Source of the DNA: DAOUJW01 sp965218945
Lineage (GTDB): Bacteria; Chloroflexota; Dehalococcoidia; Lucifugimonadales; UBA2985
Direction: 5' to 3'
Assembly (NCBI GenBank): GCA_965218945.1
Contig: OZ244718.1
Location: forward strand, 2,728,001-2,792,000
Length of the DNA stretch: 64,000 nt
The notes beneath the pieces were generated by a model that saw only the letters and a program-made list of their open reading frames with translations, did no database searches and was not told the DNA's origin. Shown one piece after another: positions 52,246 to 61,798 of the stretch. Every line of letters starts with the position of its first letter. Positions within the stretch are counted from its first letter, which is position 1. The translations under genes and the position numbers were made by a program.

Positions 52246-54783
52246 ATGCTCAGTGTGAAGCGACTGGTCGGGCCCGCGATTGGCCTCATCATCCTGGCGG
52301 TTGGTATTATTGGTATCACCACTGCTACCGACCCCCAAAGCTCCATTAGTCCTCAAGACCGCACTCCTACAACAGTGTCCCTGACCCCGTCAGAGGCGTG
52401 GAGTTGCATCCTGGATCAGCGCGAACTTACCGCTCTCCTAACGGATGGCGCCGGGGCGGTAGGAAGTGGACGCATTGAATTCATCCTGAATCGCTTCCCC
52501 GCAGCCGTGGGGGACATTGTCATGGTTGAGGGCAATGGCCCAACCAAGATGACCAACACCTTCGCTATTGTGCAAACGAACGACAACGGCGAGGCCACCA
52601 CAACCCTCGTCGCCACCCGCCCCGGCGACACGGACATCACTGCCTTCGCACCCGGCATCCAGGAAGACAGCACCCACAAGGTGTTCGGCGTGATTCACTG
52701 GGTAGACGGATGTCCCAACTTCCCGGGCGACGCCGAGAACCCGGTCGGCACGCCTCACGCCATGTCTGTAAGCATTCTTCAAGTTTCTGACGGCAGCCCG
52801 GTCCAGGGTATGTCCGTCCGCTGGACCATAACCGACGACGACCCGGACGCTCGCTTCGCCAATGCGCCGGGCGACGGCAACGTTATCACCACTACAACCA
52901 ACGCTTCGGGTGTGGCGTCAGTCACCCTGCAACAGGTAGCCGAAAGCATCGGAGACAACGGCGTTCTCATTGAAGTCCTGGCCCAGAACGGGAAGACTAT
53001 GTTCTCACAGACCATGGTCAAGCGGTGGAAGTCCGCTGTCCTGGAGGTCAGCGCGACCGGACCTGCACAGATTGGCTTGCTGACCAACGCGGCATACGAC
53101 ATAACGGTTTCCAACTCCGGCGACTTCGACGCCACCGGAACCCAGCTTACGGCAGTACTGCCCGCGGGCTTGGAGTTCGTCTCAGGTACAAACAGCGCTA
53201 TGCGTAGCGGTTCCACCGTAACCTGGGATATTGGGACCGTGGCGATGGACGGCTCAGTATCGGTCAGCCTGACAGCCAAGGGTATCCAGACGGGCGATCA
53301 GGTCGTCAGCTACAGAGTGGCATCCGCTGAAGGCCTCAGCGCCAGCACCACGACCACGACGGAAGTAATACCGGGTGGCCTTGACCTGACCAAGACCGGA
53401 CCGGCCACAGCGGCCATAGGCAGCCAGGTCACGTACGAGATTGGGGTGCTGAGCACAGGAACAGGCGCTAACACGCAGGTCAGGTTGGTCGACACGGTGC
53501 CGACCGGTATGAGCTTCGTCTCATCGGACCCGGCGTCCACGAGGGTAGGAAATCAGGTCACATTCGCCTTGGGCACTCTCAACCCGGACGAGCGGTCTAC
53601 CGTGGAAATCGTCCTCAGGGCGGACCAGACCGGCGACTGGACAAACCAGGCGACGGTAACCTCTGCAGAGGGCGCCACGGACTCCGCTGAGGCCACAACC
53701 ACAGTTGTCCAGCCGGTGCTGGCCCTGACTAAGTCCGGACCTGCCACCGCGTTGCTCAACGCCAACTTCGACTACACCATTACGGTCACCAACAACGGCG
53801 ACGGTGCTGCAACAGGTGCTACGGTGGTCGACACCCTGCCTGCGGGCCTGACCTATGTCAGCAGCGACCCCGCGGGCGCCGCGAGCGGCTCCACCGTGAC
53901 GTGGAACGTCGGCGACCTCGCTCCTGACGCCTCCGAGACCATTACATTGACGGTCAGAGGCACGACGGGCGGCGCCAAGGTGAACGTTGCCACTGCCTCC
54001 TCCGGCGGAAATTCCTTCCAGCCGGAGGCCCGGGCGACCACCACCATCCTGGTGCCGGACATAACCGTAGAGAAGACCGGACGACCGGCGATGTTCGTAG
54101 GGAACCAGGTGACCTACACGCTGACCGCCAGCAACTCCGGTGACGCGGCGCTGACAGGCGTAACGATCACCGATACCATCCCGACGGGTATGTCCTACGT
54201 CACATCCAGCCCGGCGGGGACGGTTTCCGACGATGACGCCCAGGTAACCTGGAGCGTCGGAAGCCTGGCAGTGGGTGCTGAGACCTCCGTCACAGTAACG
54301 CTGCAAGGGGACCAGGTGGGCACGGTAACCAACACTGCCGGCGCAAGCGCGACCGAGGGCGTCTCCGCCTCGGATACTCTGGAGATTCGCGTCCTGCCTG
54401 CGCCAGGCGCCACCATCCAAATCACCGACTCCTTTGACCCGGTGAGCGAAGGCGAGGAAGTGGACTTCACCGTGTCGGTGAGCAACCAGGGTAGGTCTCC
54501 AATGACCAATGTACGCGTCGTCGTGCCAATCCCGACCGAGATGACATTTGTCTCAACGTCGGACACCCAGGCAACCTTGGGTGGGGACGGCAGGACGGTC
54601 ACCTTCCTGTTGGACAGCTCGCTCGCCACAGGCGAAAGCTTCAGCTTCACCATCACGGTGCAAGCCAACCAGCTGCCCGGTGATCAGATCCGGAAGGACA
54701 CGGTCACGACTGCTACACTGACCTACACCGAGTTCTCGGAAGCTGTCAGCACAGACGAAGGCACGACAGTGATTGAGGCGTAG
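52246..54783 (+). CDS. Secreted DUF11-repeat surface protein
   Basis: An 845-aa protein from ATG52246 (caacgaggtg upstream). One N-terminal hydrophobic segment (RLVGPAIGLIILAVGIIGITTAT) acts as signal or anchor. Residues about 45-260 form two immunoglobulin/invasin-like domains (ALLTDGAGAVGSGRIEFILNRFPAAVG; SVSILQVSDGSPVQGMSVRWTI). Residues 265-845 are five DUF11 domains at 113-residue spacing (starts near 265, 378, 491, 605, 721), each opening like LDLTKTGPATAAIGSQVTYEI and containing VTWxIGxLxxG. No C-terminal anchor is seen. DUF11 stacks form extracellular filaments or stalks. Confidence 0.9.
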   Translation: MLSVKRLVGPAIGLIILAVGIIGITTATDPQSSISPQDRTPTTVSLTPSEAWSCILDQRELTALLTDGAGAVGSGRIEFILNRFPAAVGDIVMVEGNGPTKMTNTFAIVQTNDNGEATTTLVATRPGDTDITAFAPGIQEDSTHKVFGVIHWVDGCPNFPGDAENPVGTPHAMSVSILQVSDGSPVQGMSVRWTITDDDPDARFANAPGDGNVITTTTNASGVASVTLQQVAESIGDNGVLIEVLAQNGKTMFSQTMVKRWKSAVLEVSATGPAQIGLLTNAAYDITVSNSGDFDATGTQLTAVLPAGLEFVSGTNSAMRSGSTVTWDIGTVAMDGSVSVSLTAKGIQTGDQVVSYRVASAEGLSASTTTTTEVIPGGLDLTKTGPATAAIGSQVTYEIGVLSTGTGANTQVRLVDTVPTGMSFVSSDPASTRVGNQVTFALGTLNPDERSTVEIVLRADQTGDWTNQATVTSAEGATDSAEATTTVVQPVLALTKSGPATALLNANFDYTITVTNNGDGAATGATVVDTLPAGLTYVSSDPAGAASGSTVTWNVGDLAPDASETITLTVRGTTGGAKVNVATASSGGNSFQPEARATTTILVPDITVEKTGRPAMFVGNQVTYTLTASNSGDAALTGVTITDTIPTGMSYVTSSPAGTVSDDDAQVTWSVGSLAVGAETSVTVTLQGDQVGTVTNTAGASATEGVSASDTLEIRVLPAPGATIQITDSFDPVSEGEEVDFTVSVSNQGRSPMTNVRVVVPIPTEMTFVSTSDTQATLGGDGRTVTFLLDSSLATGESFSFTITVQANQLPGDQIRKDTVTTATLTYTEFSEAVSTDEGTTVIEA

Positions 54784-54822
54784 TGGGCAGGCCTTCTAAC
54801 TTGCGCCAATAGGACCCAATTA

Positions 54823-54861
54823 GCCGCCGGCGGGATTAAAACCCGCCGGCGGCTTCTCTTT
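54823..54861 (+). terminator. Terminator of the DUF11 gene
   Basis: Perfect stem gccgccggcggg / cccgccggcggc (54823-54834 and 54842-54853), followed by ttctcttt. The rest of 54784-55127 shows no gene. Confidence 0.88.
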
Positions 54862-55127
54862 AGGTTTTCTCCCGGTTCGGAGTCTCTCTGAGACGAAGTT
54901 TGAGAGAACTCGCCCCGTTTATTTGCACTAACAGGGCCGGCTCAGAGCAGGGCCAGACCGCAATGCAGTCATCGTTTTGCCGGAATCGGACGAGGCCGCC
55001 TGTAATCGGTTTCCCTAAAACTGGAGTATGGTTTACAATGGAGTCGCCTTCCAGCCTGAACAGGAGAGCCTCAGGGCGGACGGCTTCAGGAAAACGAGTT
55101 CACCACAATATTTAGTAGGAGGATAGT

Positions 55128-55922
55128 ATGCCCAAAGTAACCGCCAATGGCGTGGAGATAGCCTACAACGACCAGGGAAGCGGCAACACCACTATAGTCC
55201 TTGTTCACGGCTTTCCCCTGGACAAGAGTATGTGGGATGCCCAGGTCCAGGCGCTGTCCGGCGAGTTCCGCGTCATAACCCCGGACCTTAGAGGACACGG
55301 CGAGTCCCAGGTTGTCGCCGGGCCATACACAATGGAGCTGCTGGCCGACGACCTGAAGGGGCTTCTGGACGCTCTGAACCTGGACAAGGTGGCGCTGGGA
55401 GGGTTCTCAATGGGCGGATACGCCGTCTTCTCCTTCATGCGGAAGTACCCGGAGCGGGTCGAATCGCTTATGCTTCTGGACACCAGGCCGCAGCCGGACT
55501 CCGACGAAGGCAAAGCGGGCCGCGAGGGAATGGCACAGCTTGCGGAAAGCGAGGGAGCTGCCCCCATCGCCGAGCGGCTGGTCCCCAGGCTGCTGGCGGA
55601 GGCCACAGTGGCCAACCGGCAAGACGTTGTGGACAAGCTGACGGCGATGATCACCAGTTGCCCTGTTGAGGGCATCGCGGGAGACCTGCGTGGAATGGCC
55701 CTGCGTGGGGACTCCACCGACCTGCTGGCCGGCATCAGCGTCCCTACGCTGCTGGTGGTAGGCGACCAGGACGTCATCACACCCCCGGCGGAGTCGCAGA
55801 TGATGGCATCGACCATACCAAACGCCAAGCTGGTGGAGGTATCGGGCGCAGGTCACCTCTCCAACCTGGAGAACCCGGACGCGTTCACCGCAGCCATCCA
55901 CGACTTCCTGCACACCCACTAG
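55128..55922 (+). CDS. Alpha/beta hydrolase
   Basis: A 264-aa hydrolase: LVHGFPLDKSMWDAQ (oxyanion region), LRGHGES, nucleophile elbow GGFSMGGYAVF (GxSxG with the Ser), acid in VVGDQDVITPP and His in SGAGHLSNLENP. The overall layout, with a helical cap at residues 130-190, is like esterase/3-oxoadipate enol-lactonase relatives. aggagg lies upstream of the ATG. Cytoplasmic; substrate unknown. It has its own transcript between the DUF11 gene and the lipoprotein cluster. Confidence 0.92.
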   Translation: MPKVTANGVEIAYNDQGSGNTTIVLVHGFPLDKSMWDAQVQALSGEFRVITPDLRGHGESQVVAGPYTMELLADDLKGLLDALNLDKVALGGFSMGGYAVFSFMRKYPERVESLMLLDTRPQPDSDEGKAGREGMAQLAESEGAAPIAERLVPRLLAEATVANRQDVVDKLTAMITSCPVEGIAGDLRGMALRGDSTDLLAGISVPTLLVVGDQDVITPPAESQMMASTIPNAKLVEVSGAGHLSNLENPDAFTAAIHDFLHTH

Positions 55923-56008
55923 AGCGAGTACGCCTTCGTCATGCCCGTGCAGACGGGCATCCAGGGGAGGTGGTGGGTAGAGCGCCCACATTCAAGGATC
56001 ACGATAGA

Positions 56009-56038
56009 TGTAAGGGCGGTTCGCGAACCGCCCTTACA
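56009..56038. repeat. Palindromic REP-like repeat, copy 5
   Basis: Perfect 30-bp palindrome: arms tgtaagggcgg and ccgcccttaca around ttcgcgaa. Lies between convergent genes (hydrolase and lipoprotein), where a double-sided stop signal would be useful. Confidence 0.85.
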
Positions 56039-56071
56039 TTGTTTCTTACAAATCCGACCACGCGGCACAGT

Positions 56072-57412
56072 CTAGCCTGAACCGTCCTCCGGCAACCTCA
56101 GGGAGGCTGCGACCTCCAGCAGGAACTCCTCCGTGATTGGGCCGTCCAGAAAACCCATGACAGTGTACCAGTAACCCTCCTCTTCCCAAAGAAGAGTCAA
56201 CAACGGTGGGAAATCAGGGGGTATCGCGGGACGCAGACTGCGTTCTCCTGGAATGCCATTGATCATGGTCGGCTCACCATTGCCCAAACTAAACTTCCAT
56301 GAGTGTTGCGACACTCTGAAGCCATAGGACGGGTCGCCTGGTATGCCCCAACCGTGCTCAACCCATCTGTCTTCGAAGTGGCTCGTCGACCTCTTGCTAA
56401 CTATGATGTTCTCGCCTCGAATGAAGCCGTCGGGCAGATTGGTAGGAATGGCAATGGGGTAGTCGGTTATACACTCCGCCTCCTCGAATGAGGAGACGTT
56501 CCAAAACTGGTAATCCCGACCAAGAATGCCCTCAGGGCGATTCGGGTCAGGAGTATTGGTTGGACCGAGAGCTGAACACGCCTGTGAGACGGTGGTAGTG
56601 TGGGTTGCGGGAGCCGCATCCCGCAGCTCCAACGAGGCGGCGACCTCCAGCAGGAACTCCTCCGTGATTGGGCCGTCAAGGAAACCCCATATGGTGAACC
56701 AGTAACCATCCTCTTCCCATAGGAACGACAGTAAAGGCGGGAGTTCATATTGTGGGTGGGTCAACAGGCGCTCTCCCAGACGGCCGTTGACTGTGAACGA
56801 CTCACCATCTATTCCAAATGGCCTTGAGTGCTGTTGCAGCCTGAAGCCAGCCCCAGGATCACCCGGAATGTACCAGCCGTGCTCAACCCATCTGTTTTCG
56901 AAGTGGTCCGACCCCCTTTTCGAGACTAAGATTTGTTCGGCTCTGATGAAGCCATCAGGCAGATTCGTGGGAGTATAGATGGGGTAGCCTGTTATGCATT
57001 CCACCTCCTCGTACGAAGAGACTGGCCAGTCCTGCGAGCCCCAATTGCGAATGCTCTCAGGACGGTTGGGGTCGGGGGTATTGGTGGGAAACAGGCCGAC
57101 GCAGTCCAGCGGAGCATCGGCTGACTGGATAGTGGGGGTGACTGTCGGGCTATCAGCCGTATGCGAATCAGGTAGGGCCTCCGGGATGTAGGTTGCTTGA
57201 GCCTCAGGAGGAGCCGTGTGCGCGTAAACGGGTTGAATGGTAGGAGGCGGCACGGCCCTGCCCGTCGGCTCCAAGGTCGGAGCAGCCTGTGGGAGGTCGG
57301 TGGCTTGGAGCGTGGGTGTGGGCGCGTCCTGTTGCGTACAGGCGCCGTTAGTCGCGAGCATGCACGCCAACAAAAATGCGATACCCAATAGAGATAGTCT
57401 GGTCTGTTTCAT
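56072..57412 (-). CDS. Two-domain lipoprotein, module copy 2, gene A
   Basis: About 446 aa from ATG57412 (the longer frame reaches 57538 without support). Signal peptide with candidate lipid Cys at 17 or 25, then a Thr/Pro-rich linker to about residue 105. The mature part is a tandem pair of about 150-aa domains, each running PTNTPDPNRPE...CITDYPIAIPTNLPDGFIRGE...HFEDRWVEHGWGIPGDP...GYWYTVMGFLDGPITEEFLLEVAASL. The end of the unit resembles DUF4367-type domains. It is a paralogue of the gene at 58335-59702 and follows its partner gene B (57471-58301). Confidence 0.8.
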   Translation of the reverse strand: MKQTRLSLLGIAFLLACMLATNGACTQQDAPTPTLQATDLPQAAPTLEPTGRAVPPPTIQPVYAHTAPPEAQATYIPEALPDSHTADSPTVTPTIQSADAPLDCVGLFPTNTPDPNRPESIRNWGSQDWPVSSYEEVECITGYPIYTPTNLPDGFIRAEQILVSKRGSDHFENRWVEHGWYIPGDPGAGFRLQQHSRPFGIDGESFTVNGRLGERLLTHPQYELPPLLSFLWEEDGYWFTIWGFLDGPITEEFLLEVAASLELRDAAPATHTTTVSQACSALGPTNTPDPNRPEGILGRDYQFWNVSSFEEAECITDYPIAIPTNLPDGFIRGENIIVSKRSTSHFEDRWVEHGWGIPGDPSYGFRVSQHSWKFSLGNGEPTMINGIPGERSLRPAIPPDFPPLLTLLWEEEGYWYTVMGFLDGPITEEFLLEVAASLRLPEDGSG

Positions 57413-57470
57413 TGCATTAAACTCGGTGCTACCATTTCTCCGAGCATATTCCCTGCAAGGCACGGTCCCG

Positions 57471-58301
57471 CTATCGCTGGCCGGAGGGATATTTGGATGG
57501 CGCCATGCTATTGGCCATTCTGAAGAGCTCAGTCTCATTCATTGGCTCTATGTCCTGGGCTATGAGCAGGTGGTGAACGCCATCCCTGTTCCATTGAAGA
57601 GCAATGGCTGGACCCCAGAGCAAGGAGTCAGACCACCTCCATCTCTCTCCCTCGGGAACCTCAACTATCACACCCCTGGACTCCGTGTACTTCTGCCACG
57701 GTCTCCACGTTGGTGTAACATATACCAGCGGCTTACGGACTACTTCTTCCTCCAACACCGCCGAGGCTTCGTCCGTTATTGGCGGCAGTTCTCGGGGACC
57801 GGGAATATCGCGTTGGCCAATGACTCTGTTATAGCTAGCACCCCTTCCAGCGCCTTCCGGCCAGTCCCTGGCAAGGGTATAGATGGGAGTTCCGTCCAGA
57901 GGCGGTCGGAAGTCTTCTGAGTCTAGTCGAATGAGCCATCCACTTACGCCGTCCACGTCCACAGACTCTCGTTCGCCGCCAATGTCAAAGTCGAACTCCA
58001 AACCCCCCTGGATCATCATCACGCCTGGAGAGGTGTAGCCTGAACGATCCAGGGGGGTTTTTACTCTTCCCTCCCACCACACTGCAACGCCGGGCTTGAC
58101 GCGATCGTCGAATCCTCCGGCTGTAGACGCTTCGGTTGAGCCGTACCGTCTGAGGTACTCTGGAATGTACTGTGGGAGCCTGAGTCGATCGCGGAATTCT
58201 TGTTGGGCGTTTGGCTTGAAGAGCAAGTTTCCCATGCCCCACGTTCCGGCAACAACGGCCACAAGCAAGGCCAGCACCAGAATTAACCGGGATAGTCTCA
58301 T
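57471..58301 (-). CDS. Membrane-anchored protein, module copy 2, gene B
   Basis: A 276-aa protein with an N-terminal signal anchor (LILVLALLVAVVAGTWGMGNLLF). The segment NAQQEFRDRLRLPQYIPEYL, a WWEGR block, FDIGGERESVDVDGVSGWLIRLDSEDF and the end SLLWGPAIALQWNRDGVHHLLIAQDIEPMNE are shared with the paralogue at 59729-60430, but a roughly 40-residue insertion (LEEEVVRKPLVYVTPTWRPWQKYTESRG) is present only here. It precedes the gene-A copy by 58 bp. Function unknown. Confidence 0.75.
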   Translation of the reverse strand: MRLSRLILVLALLVAVVAGTWGMGNLLFKPNAQQEFRDRLRLPQYIPEYLRRYGSTEASTAGGFDDRVKPGVAVWWEGRVKTPLDRSGYTSPGVMMIQGGLEFDFDIGGERESVDVDGVSGWLIRLDSEDFRPPLDGTPIYTLARDWPEGAGRGASYNRVIGQRDIPGPRELPPITDEASAVLEEEVVRKPLVYVTPTWRPWQKYTESRGVIVEVPEGERWRWSDSLLWGPAIALQWNRDGVHHLLIAQDIEPMNETELFRMANSMAPSKYPSGQR

Positions 58302-58334
58302 GACAGATTGCGGGCCTTTACATCTCGCGCTGGG

Positions 58335-59702
58335 CTAAGGCCGGTCCTCCGGCAACCTCAGGGAGGCTGCGACTTCCAGCAGGAACTCCTCCGTGATTGG
58401 GCCGTGCAAGTAACCGTCGATAGTGTACCAGTAACCACCCTCTTCCCAAAGAAACGACAGCAACGGCGGGAAGTCAGGGGACTGGGAGGGGAGCAAGTGG
58501 CGCTCCCCAGCAATCCCGTTTATCATGGCCGGCTCACCATTTCCCAGTCCAAGCTTCCATGAGTGTTGCGACAGCCTGAAGCCATAAGGTGGATCGCCTG
58601 GTATGTACCAACCGTGCTCAACCCATCTGTCTTCGAAGTGGCTCGTCGACCTCTTGTTAACTATTATGTTCTCGCCTCGGATGAAGCCGTCGGGCAGGTT
58701 GGTAGGAATGGCAATGAGGTAATCGGTTATGCACTCCGCCTCCTCGAATGACGAGACGTTCCAAAACTCCGATATGCTACCGAGAATACCCTCCGGACGG
58801 TTCGGGTCAGGGGTGCTGGTTGGGTCGAGAGCTGAACACGCCTGTGAGACGGTGGTAGTGTGGGTTGCGGGAGCCGCGTCCGGCAACTCCAAGGAGGAGG
58901 CGACCTCCAGCAGGAACTCCTCCGTTATCGGGCCGCCCAGGAAACCCATGACTGTGTACCAGTAACCCCCCTCTTCCCACAAAAAGGTCAACAGCGGCGG
59001 GAAATCTGGGGGGCGTGCGGGCAGCAGGTGGCGCTCCCCTGGAATACCGTTGATCATGGCCGGCTCACCGTCCAGACTAAACTTCCACGTGTGCTGCTCC
59101 AGCCTGAAGGCATAGGTTGGATCGCCTGGTATGCCCCAGCCGTGCTCAACCCATCTGTCTTCGAAGTGGCTGGTCCCCGTCTTGTGGACTATGATGTTCT
59201 CGCCTCGGACGAAGCCGTCGGGCAGATTGGTAGGAATGGCAATGGGGTAGTCGGTTATACACTCCGCCTCCTCGAATGAGGAGACGTTCCAAAACTGGTA
59301 ATGCCGACCAAGAATGCCTTCCGGACGGTTCGGATCAGGCGTGTTGGTTGGATCGAGACCCATGCACTCCGGTGAAATGGCGGTTTCCGGTGTATCCGTC
59401 GGCTGGACTGTTGGTATGGAAGCCGGTGTGTCCGCTGCCTCAGGAGTAGGTACGGCCTCCGGGGTATGAGTTGCCCCAATGGTTGGAGCTGGCGTCGGCG
59501 TATCCGTTGGAGGAACATCCGGGGGCGGCACAGACCTGTCCGTTGGCTCTAGTGTGGGAGTGGCCTCCGGTGTATCGGTTGCCTGAGCAGTAGGGCTGGA
59601 CTCCGGGCCGGGGCTATCCTGCTGCGTACATCCGCCGGCAGCCGCGACCAGGCACAACACCAGAAGCACAATTACCAGTATGGCTAGCTTTGAGCGCATC
59701 AT
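58335..59702 (-). CDS. Two-domain lipoprotein, module copy 1, gene A
   Basis: About 455 aa from ATG59702 with a gaggtg ribosome-binding site. The leader MMRSKLAILVIVLLVLCLVAAAGGC-TQQDSPGPESSPTAQA is nearly the same as in two unrelated lipoproteins at 61526 and 62012. A Thr/Pro-rich linker follows, then the same two-domain layout as its paralogue at 56072-57412; the two internal domains are as similar to each other as to those of the other copy. Its gene-B partner lies 26 bp upstream. Function unknown. Confidence 0.8.
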   Translation of the reverse strand: MMRSKLAILVIVLLVLCLVAAAGGCTQQDSPGPESSPTAQATDTPEATPTLEPTDRSVPPPDVPPTDTPTPAPTIGATHTPEAVPTPEAADTPASIPTVQPTDTPETAISPECMGLDPTNTPDPNRPEGILGRHYQFWNVSSFEEAECITDYPIAIPTNLPDGFVRGENIIVHKTGTSHFEDRWVEHGWGIPGDPTYAFRLEQHTWKFSLDGEPAMINGIPGERHLLPARPPDFPPLLTFLWEEGGYWYTVMGFLGGPITEEFLLEVASSLELPDAAPATHTTTVSQACSALDPTSTPDPNRPEGILGSISEFWNVSSFEEAECITDYLIAIPTNLPDGFIRGENIIVNKRSTSHFEDRWVEHGWYIPGDPPYGFRLSQHSWKLGLGNGEPAMINGIAGERHLLPSQSPDFPPLLSFLWEEGGYWYTIDGYLHGPITEEFLLEVAASLRLPEDRP

Positions 59703-59728
59703 GGGTATCACCTCGGAGCGATTATAAC

Positions 59729-60430
59729 TCATGAAGAGGGAGTCAATGAGTCAGACGGGGCCATGCTGTTGGCCATCTTGAAGAGCTCGTCTTCGTTCAT
59801 AGGCTCTATGTCCTGGGCTATTAGCAGGTGATGTACCCCGTCCCGGTTCCATTGTAGGGCTATAGCTGGACCCCATAACAGTGAGTCTGACAATACTGCC
59901 GGACTTGGCGGCTGTTCCGTGGGAGCGTGGATCTCGCGCTCGGAGAGGACACCCACATAGCCGGACTCCCCTCTGGCGCTGTCCGGCCAGTTACTCATTG
60001 CGGTGAAGATAGGACTTCCGTCAGTCGGCGGATAGAAGTCGTCAGAGCTCAGTCGAGTGAGCCATCCCTGTACGCCGTCCACCTCTACAGGTACTCGCTC
60101 TCTCCCCATGTCCAGGTCAAACTCCCAACCCACCTGGACCATCATAAAGCCCGGAGAGGCGTAGCCCGTACTATCCGAGTCGGTAGGATCCCAACCCTCC
60201 CATCTCCATTGAGCGCCCGGTTTCACAAAATCGTTTACCCCGGCGAAGGATTGCTCAGACACGCCGATGTGGTCCAGGTACTCAGGGATGTACTGCGGAA
60301 GCCTTAGTCGATCTCGGAACTCCTGTTGGGCGTTTGGCTCGAAGCATCCCGCAGTCCAGCCCACAACCAGAGTGAACAAGACGAGGACAAATAGTAACAG
60401 GTAACGGATATTTTTGAATGAACTAAGCAT
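59729..60430 (-). CDS. Membrane-anchored or lipoprotein, module copy 1, gene B
   Basis: A 233-aa paralogue of 57471-58301, sharing NAQQEFRDRLRLPQYIPEYL, the FMMVQVGWEFDLDMG...VEVDGVQGWLTRLSSDDF block and SLLWGPAIALQWNRDGVHHLLIAQDIEPMNEDELFKMANSMAPS. Unlike that copy it has a Cys after the hydrophobic leader (WTAGC), a possible lipobox, and lacks the 40-residue insertion. It is the second gene of a possible five-gene run starting at 61286. Function unknown. Confidence 0.75.
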   Translation of the reverse strand: MLSSFKNIRYLLLFVLVLFTLVVGWTAGCFEPNAQQEFRDRLRLPQYIPEYLDHIGVSEQSFAGVNDFVKPGAQWRWEGWDPTDSDSTGYASPGFMMVQVGWEFDLDMGRERVPVEVDGVQGWLTRLSSDDFYPPTDGSPIFTAMSNWPDSARGESGYVGVLSEREIHAPTEQPPSPAVLSDSLLWGPAIALQWNRDGVHHLLIAQDIEPMNEDELFKMANSMAPSDSLTPSS

Positions 60431-60503
60431 TGCATTTTTGTCGTAGTCCGTCTGTGAAAATATCTTAAGGGAGTGTCATCACTCGGCGGGATGTAGATGT
60501 GAG

Positions 60504-61286
60504 CTACTCCAGTAGGACAACATCTACGAGCTCGGAGAAGCTATCCCCGGAAACGCGCCACCAGTAGCGTCCGCTTGGCGTTTGCTCAGGCACTATTCCC
60601 CGCCATTGTTCGAATCTATGGTCGGAGAAACCGGGGGCCTCACCCAGGTCTATTTCAAAGCCATCCGCGGACACCAGGGTCAGATTCATCCTACCGACCT
60701 GAACAAAATCGCCCCAGCAGCACAATTTGAGAGTAAACGGCTCTCCAGCCTTGATCTTTTTGGGAGCCTGTAAGTTGCCAATGGGGACCATAAACTCGGG
60801 CATAACCTCCCACCAAAGACCCATATCTGAGGACTCCACCATGCCTTTGCCATCCACCCACCAGATATCGCTCAGGAGGGCAAATTCACCCCTGCAAACT
60901 ATACCAGACCACTGCTCGCACCACGCCACTCGTCTTACAGCCAATTCTGTCCCATCGCGCATGTGGATTCTCAGGTAGCGGCCACGTTCGCTTGCCAAGA
61001 GATGCTCGGTGGGTGTGATTGGAGTTGCAGTATCCAGAGCAAGCGCTAGACGAGCGACTACAGCGCTATGCTCCGGCCAATCTCCAAACAGGGGACTCAG
61101 AGGGGCTTCGCCAATCATTGAGGAAACTCTACTATAAACTACCTCAATCGTTGAAGCCTGATAGGCCTGGGTGGGAGTTGTGTGAGAACCTTGATTGAAG
61201 ACGTTGCACGCGATGAGCGCCAATGGAGCCGAAATGACCACACTGGCTATCAAGAGCGTTCTCGACAAAGCATTGTATGTGCGCAT
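60504..61286 (-). CDS. Lipoprotein of unknown function
   Basis: A 260-aa protein with a signal peptide ending LALIAC (Cys27). The mature part has five further cysteines (WCEQW, IVCRGE and LKLCCWGDF among them), possibly paired. The C-terminal 100 residues (AGEPFTLKLCCWGDFVQVGRMNLTLVSADGFEIDLGEAPGF...PSGRYWWRVSG) look like an Ig-type beta-sandwich. No family recognised. It lies 73 bp upstream of the duplicated module on the same strand. Confidence 0.65.
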   Translation of the reverse strand: MRTYNALSRTLLIASVVISAPLALIACNVFNQGSHTTPTQAYQASTIEVVYSRVSSMIGEAPLSPLFGDWPEHSAVVARLALALDTATPITPTEHLLASERGRYLRIHMRDGTELAVRRVAWCEQWSGIVCRGEFALLSDIWWVDGKGMVESSDMGLWWEVMPEFMVPIGNLQAPKKIKAGEPFTLKLCCWGDFVQVGRMNLTLVSADGFEIDLGEAPGFSDHRFEQWRGIVPEQTPSGRYWWRVSGDSFSELVDVVLLE

Positions 61287-61525
61287 GTTATGATATTTGG
61301 TTCAATTCAAGTAACTGGCCTTTTGCTCAAGATAGCCCGCGAATTCATCAAGATCACACACCGCGTTTTTGCTAATAGGTCGTTGGACTTGAGCAAAGTT
61401 CCACGCATAGTTTGTCCTTGTTGAATATTGACGTAAGCCAAGACTCCACCAAGTTAGATCAACTCAAGCCGGTTCAATTGCATTTTAGAGGAATGCCGTC
61501 TAAGTCGAAATAGGCCTCACCACCA

Positions 61526-61798
61526 TTAACAAGCGTCGTAGTCCAGGTCGCGGCCCGCCACCCTGTCCACCGTGCCGACTATCACGAGGTCGGCGACGCC
61601 CGACAGGTCCACTATCGAAGAATACGTCTCAAAGTCCACTAGGGAGTAGAGGATAGGGGCTTCCGCCGCATCGATTGCCTGAGCAGTAGGGCTGGACTCC
61701 GGGCCGGGGCTATCCTGCTGCGTACATCCGCCGGCAGCCGCGACCACACACAACGTCAGAACCGCGATCCCCAATATGACCAGCCTGGAGCGTATCAT
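61526..61798 (-). pseudogene. Truncated paralogue of the lipoprotein at 62012-62689
   Basis: Ninety residues from ATG61798. The leader and mature start (MIRSRLVILGIAVLTLCVVAAAGGC, then TQQDSPGPESSP...IDAAEAPILYSLVDFETYSSIVDLSGVADLVIVGTVDRVAGRDLDY) are nearly identical to the upstream gene, then the frame ends after DAC where the full-length copy continues for another 135 residues. This looks like a partial duplication. The remaining sequence to 61490 does not restore homology. Confidence 0.75.
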
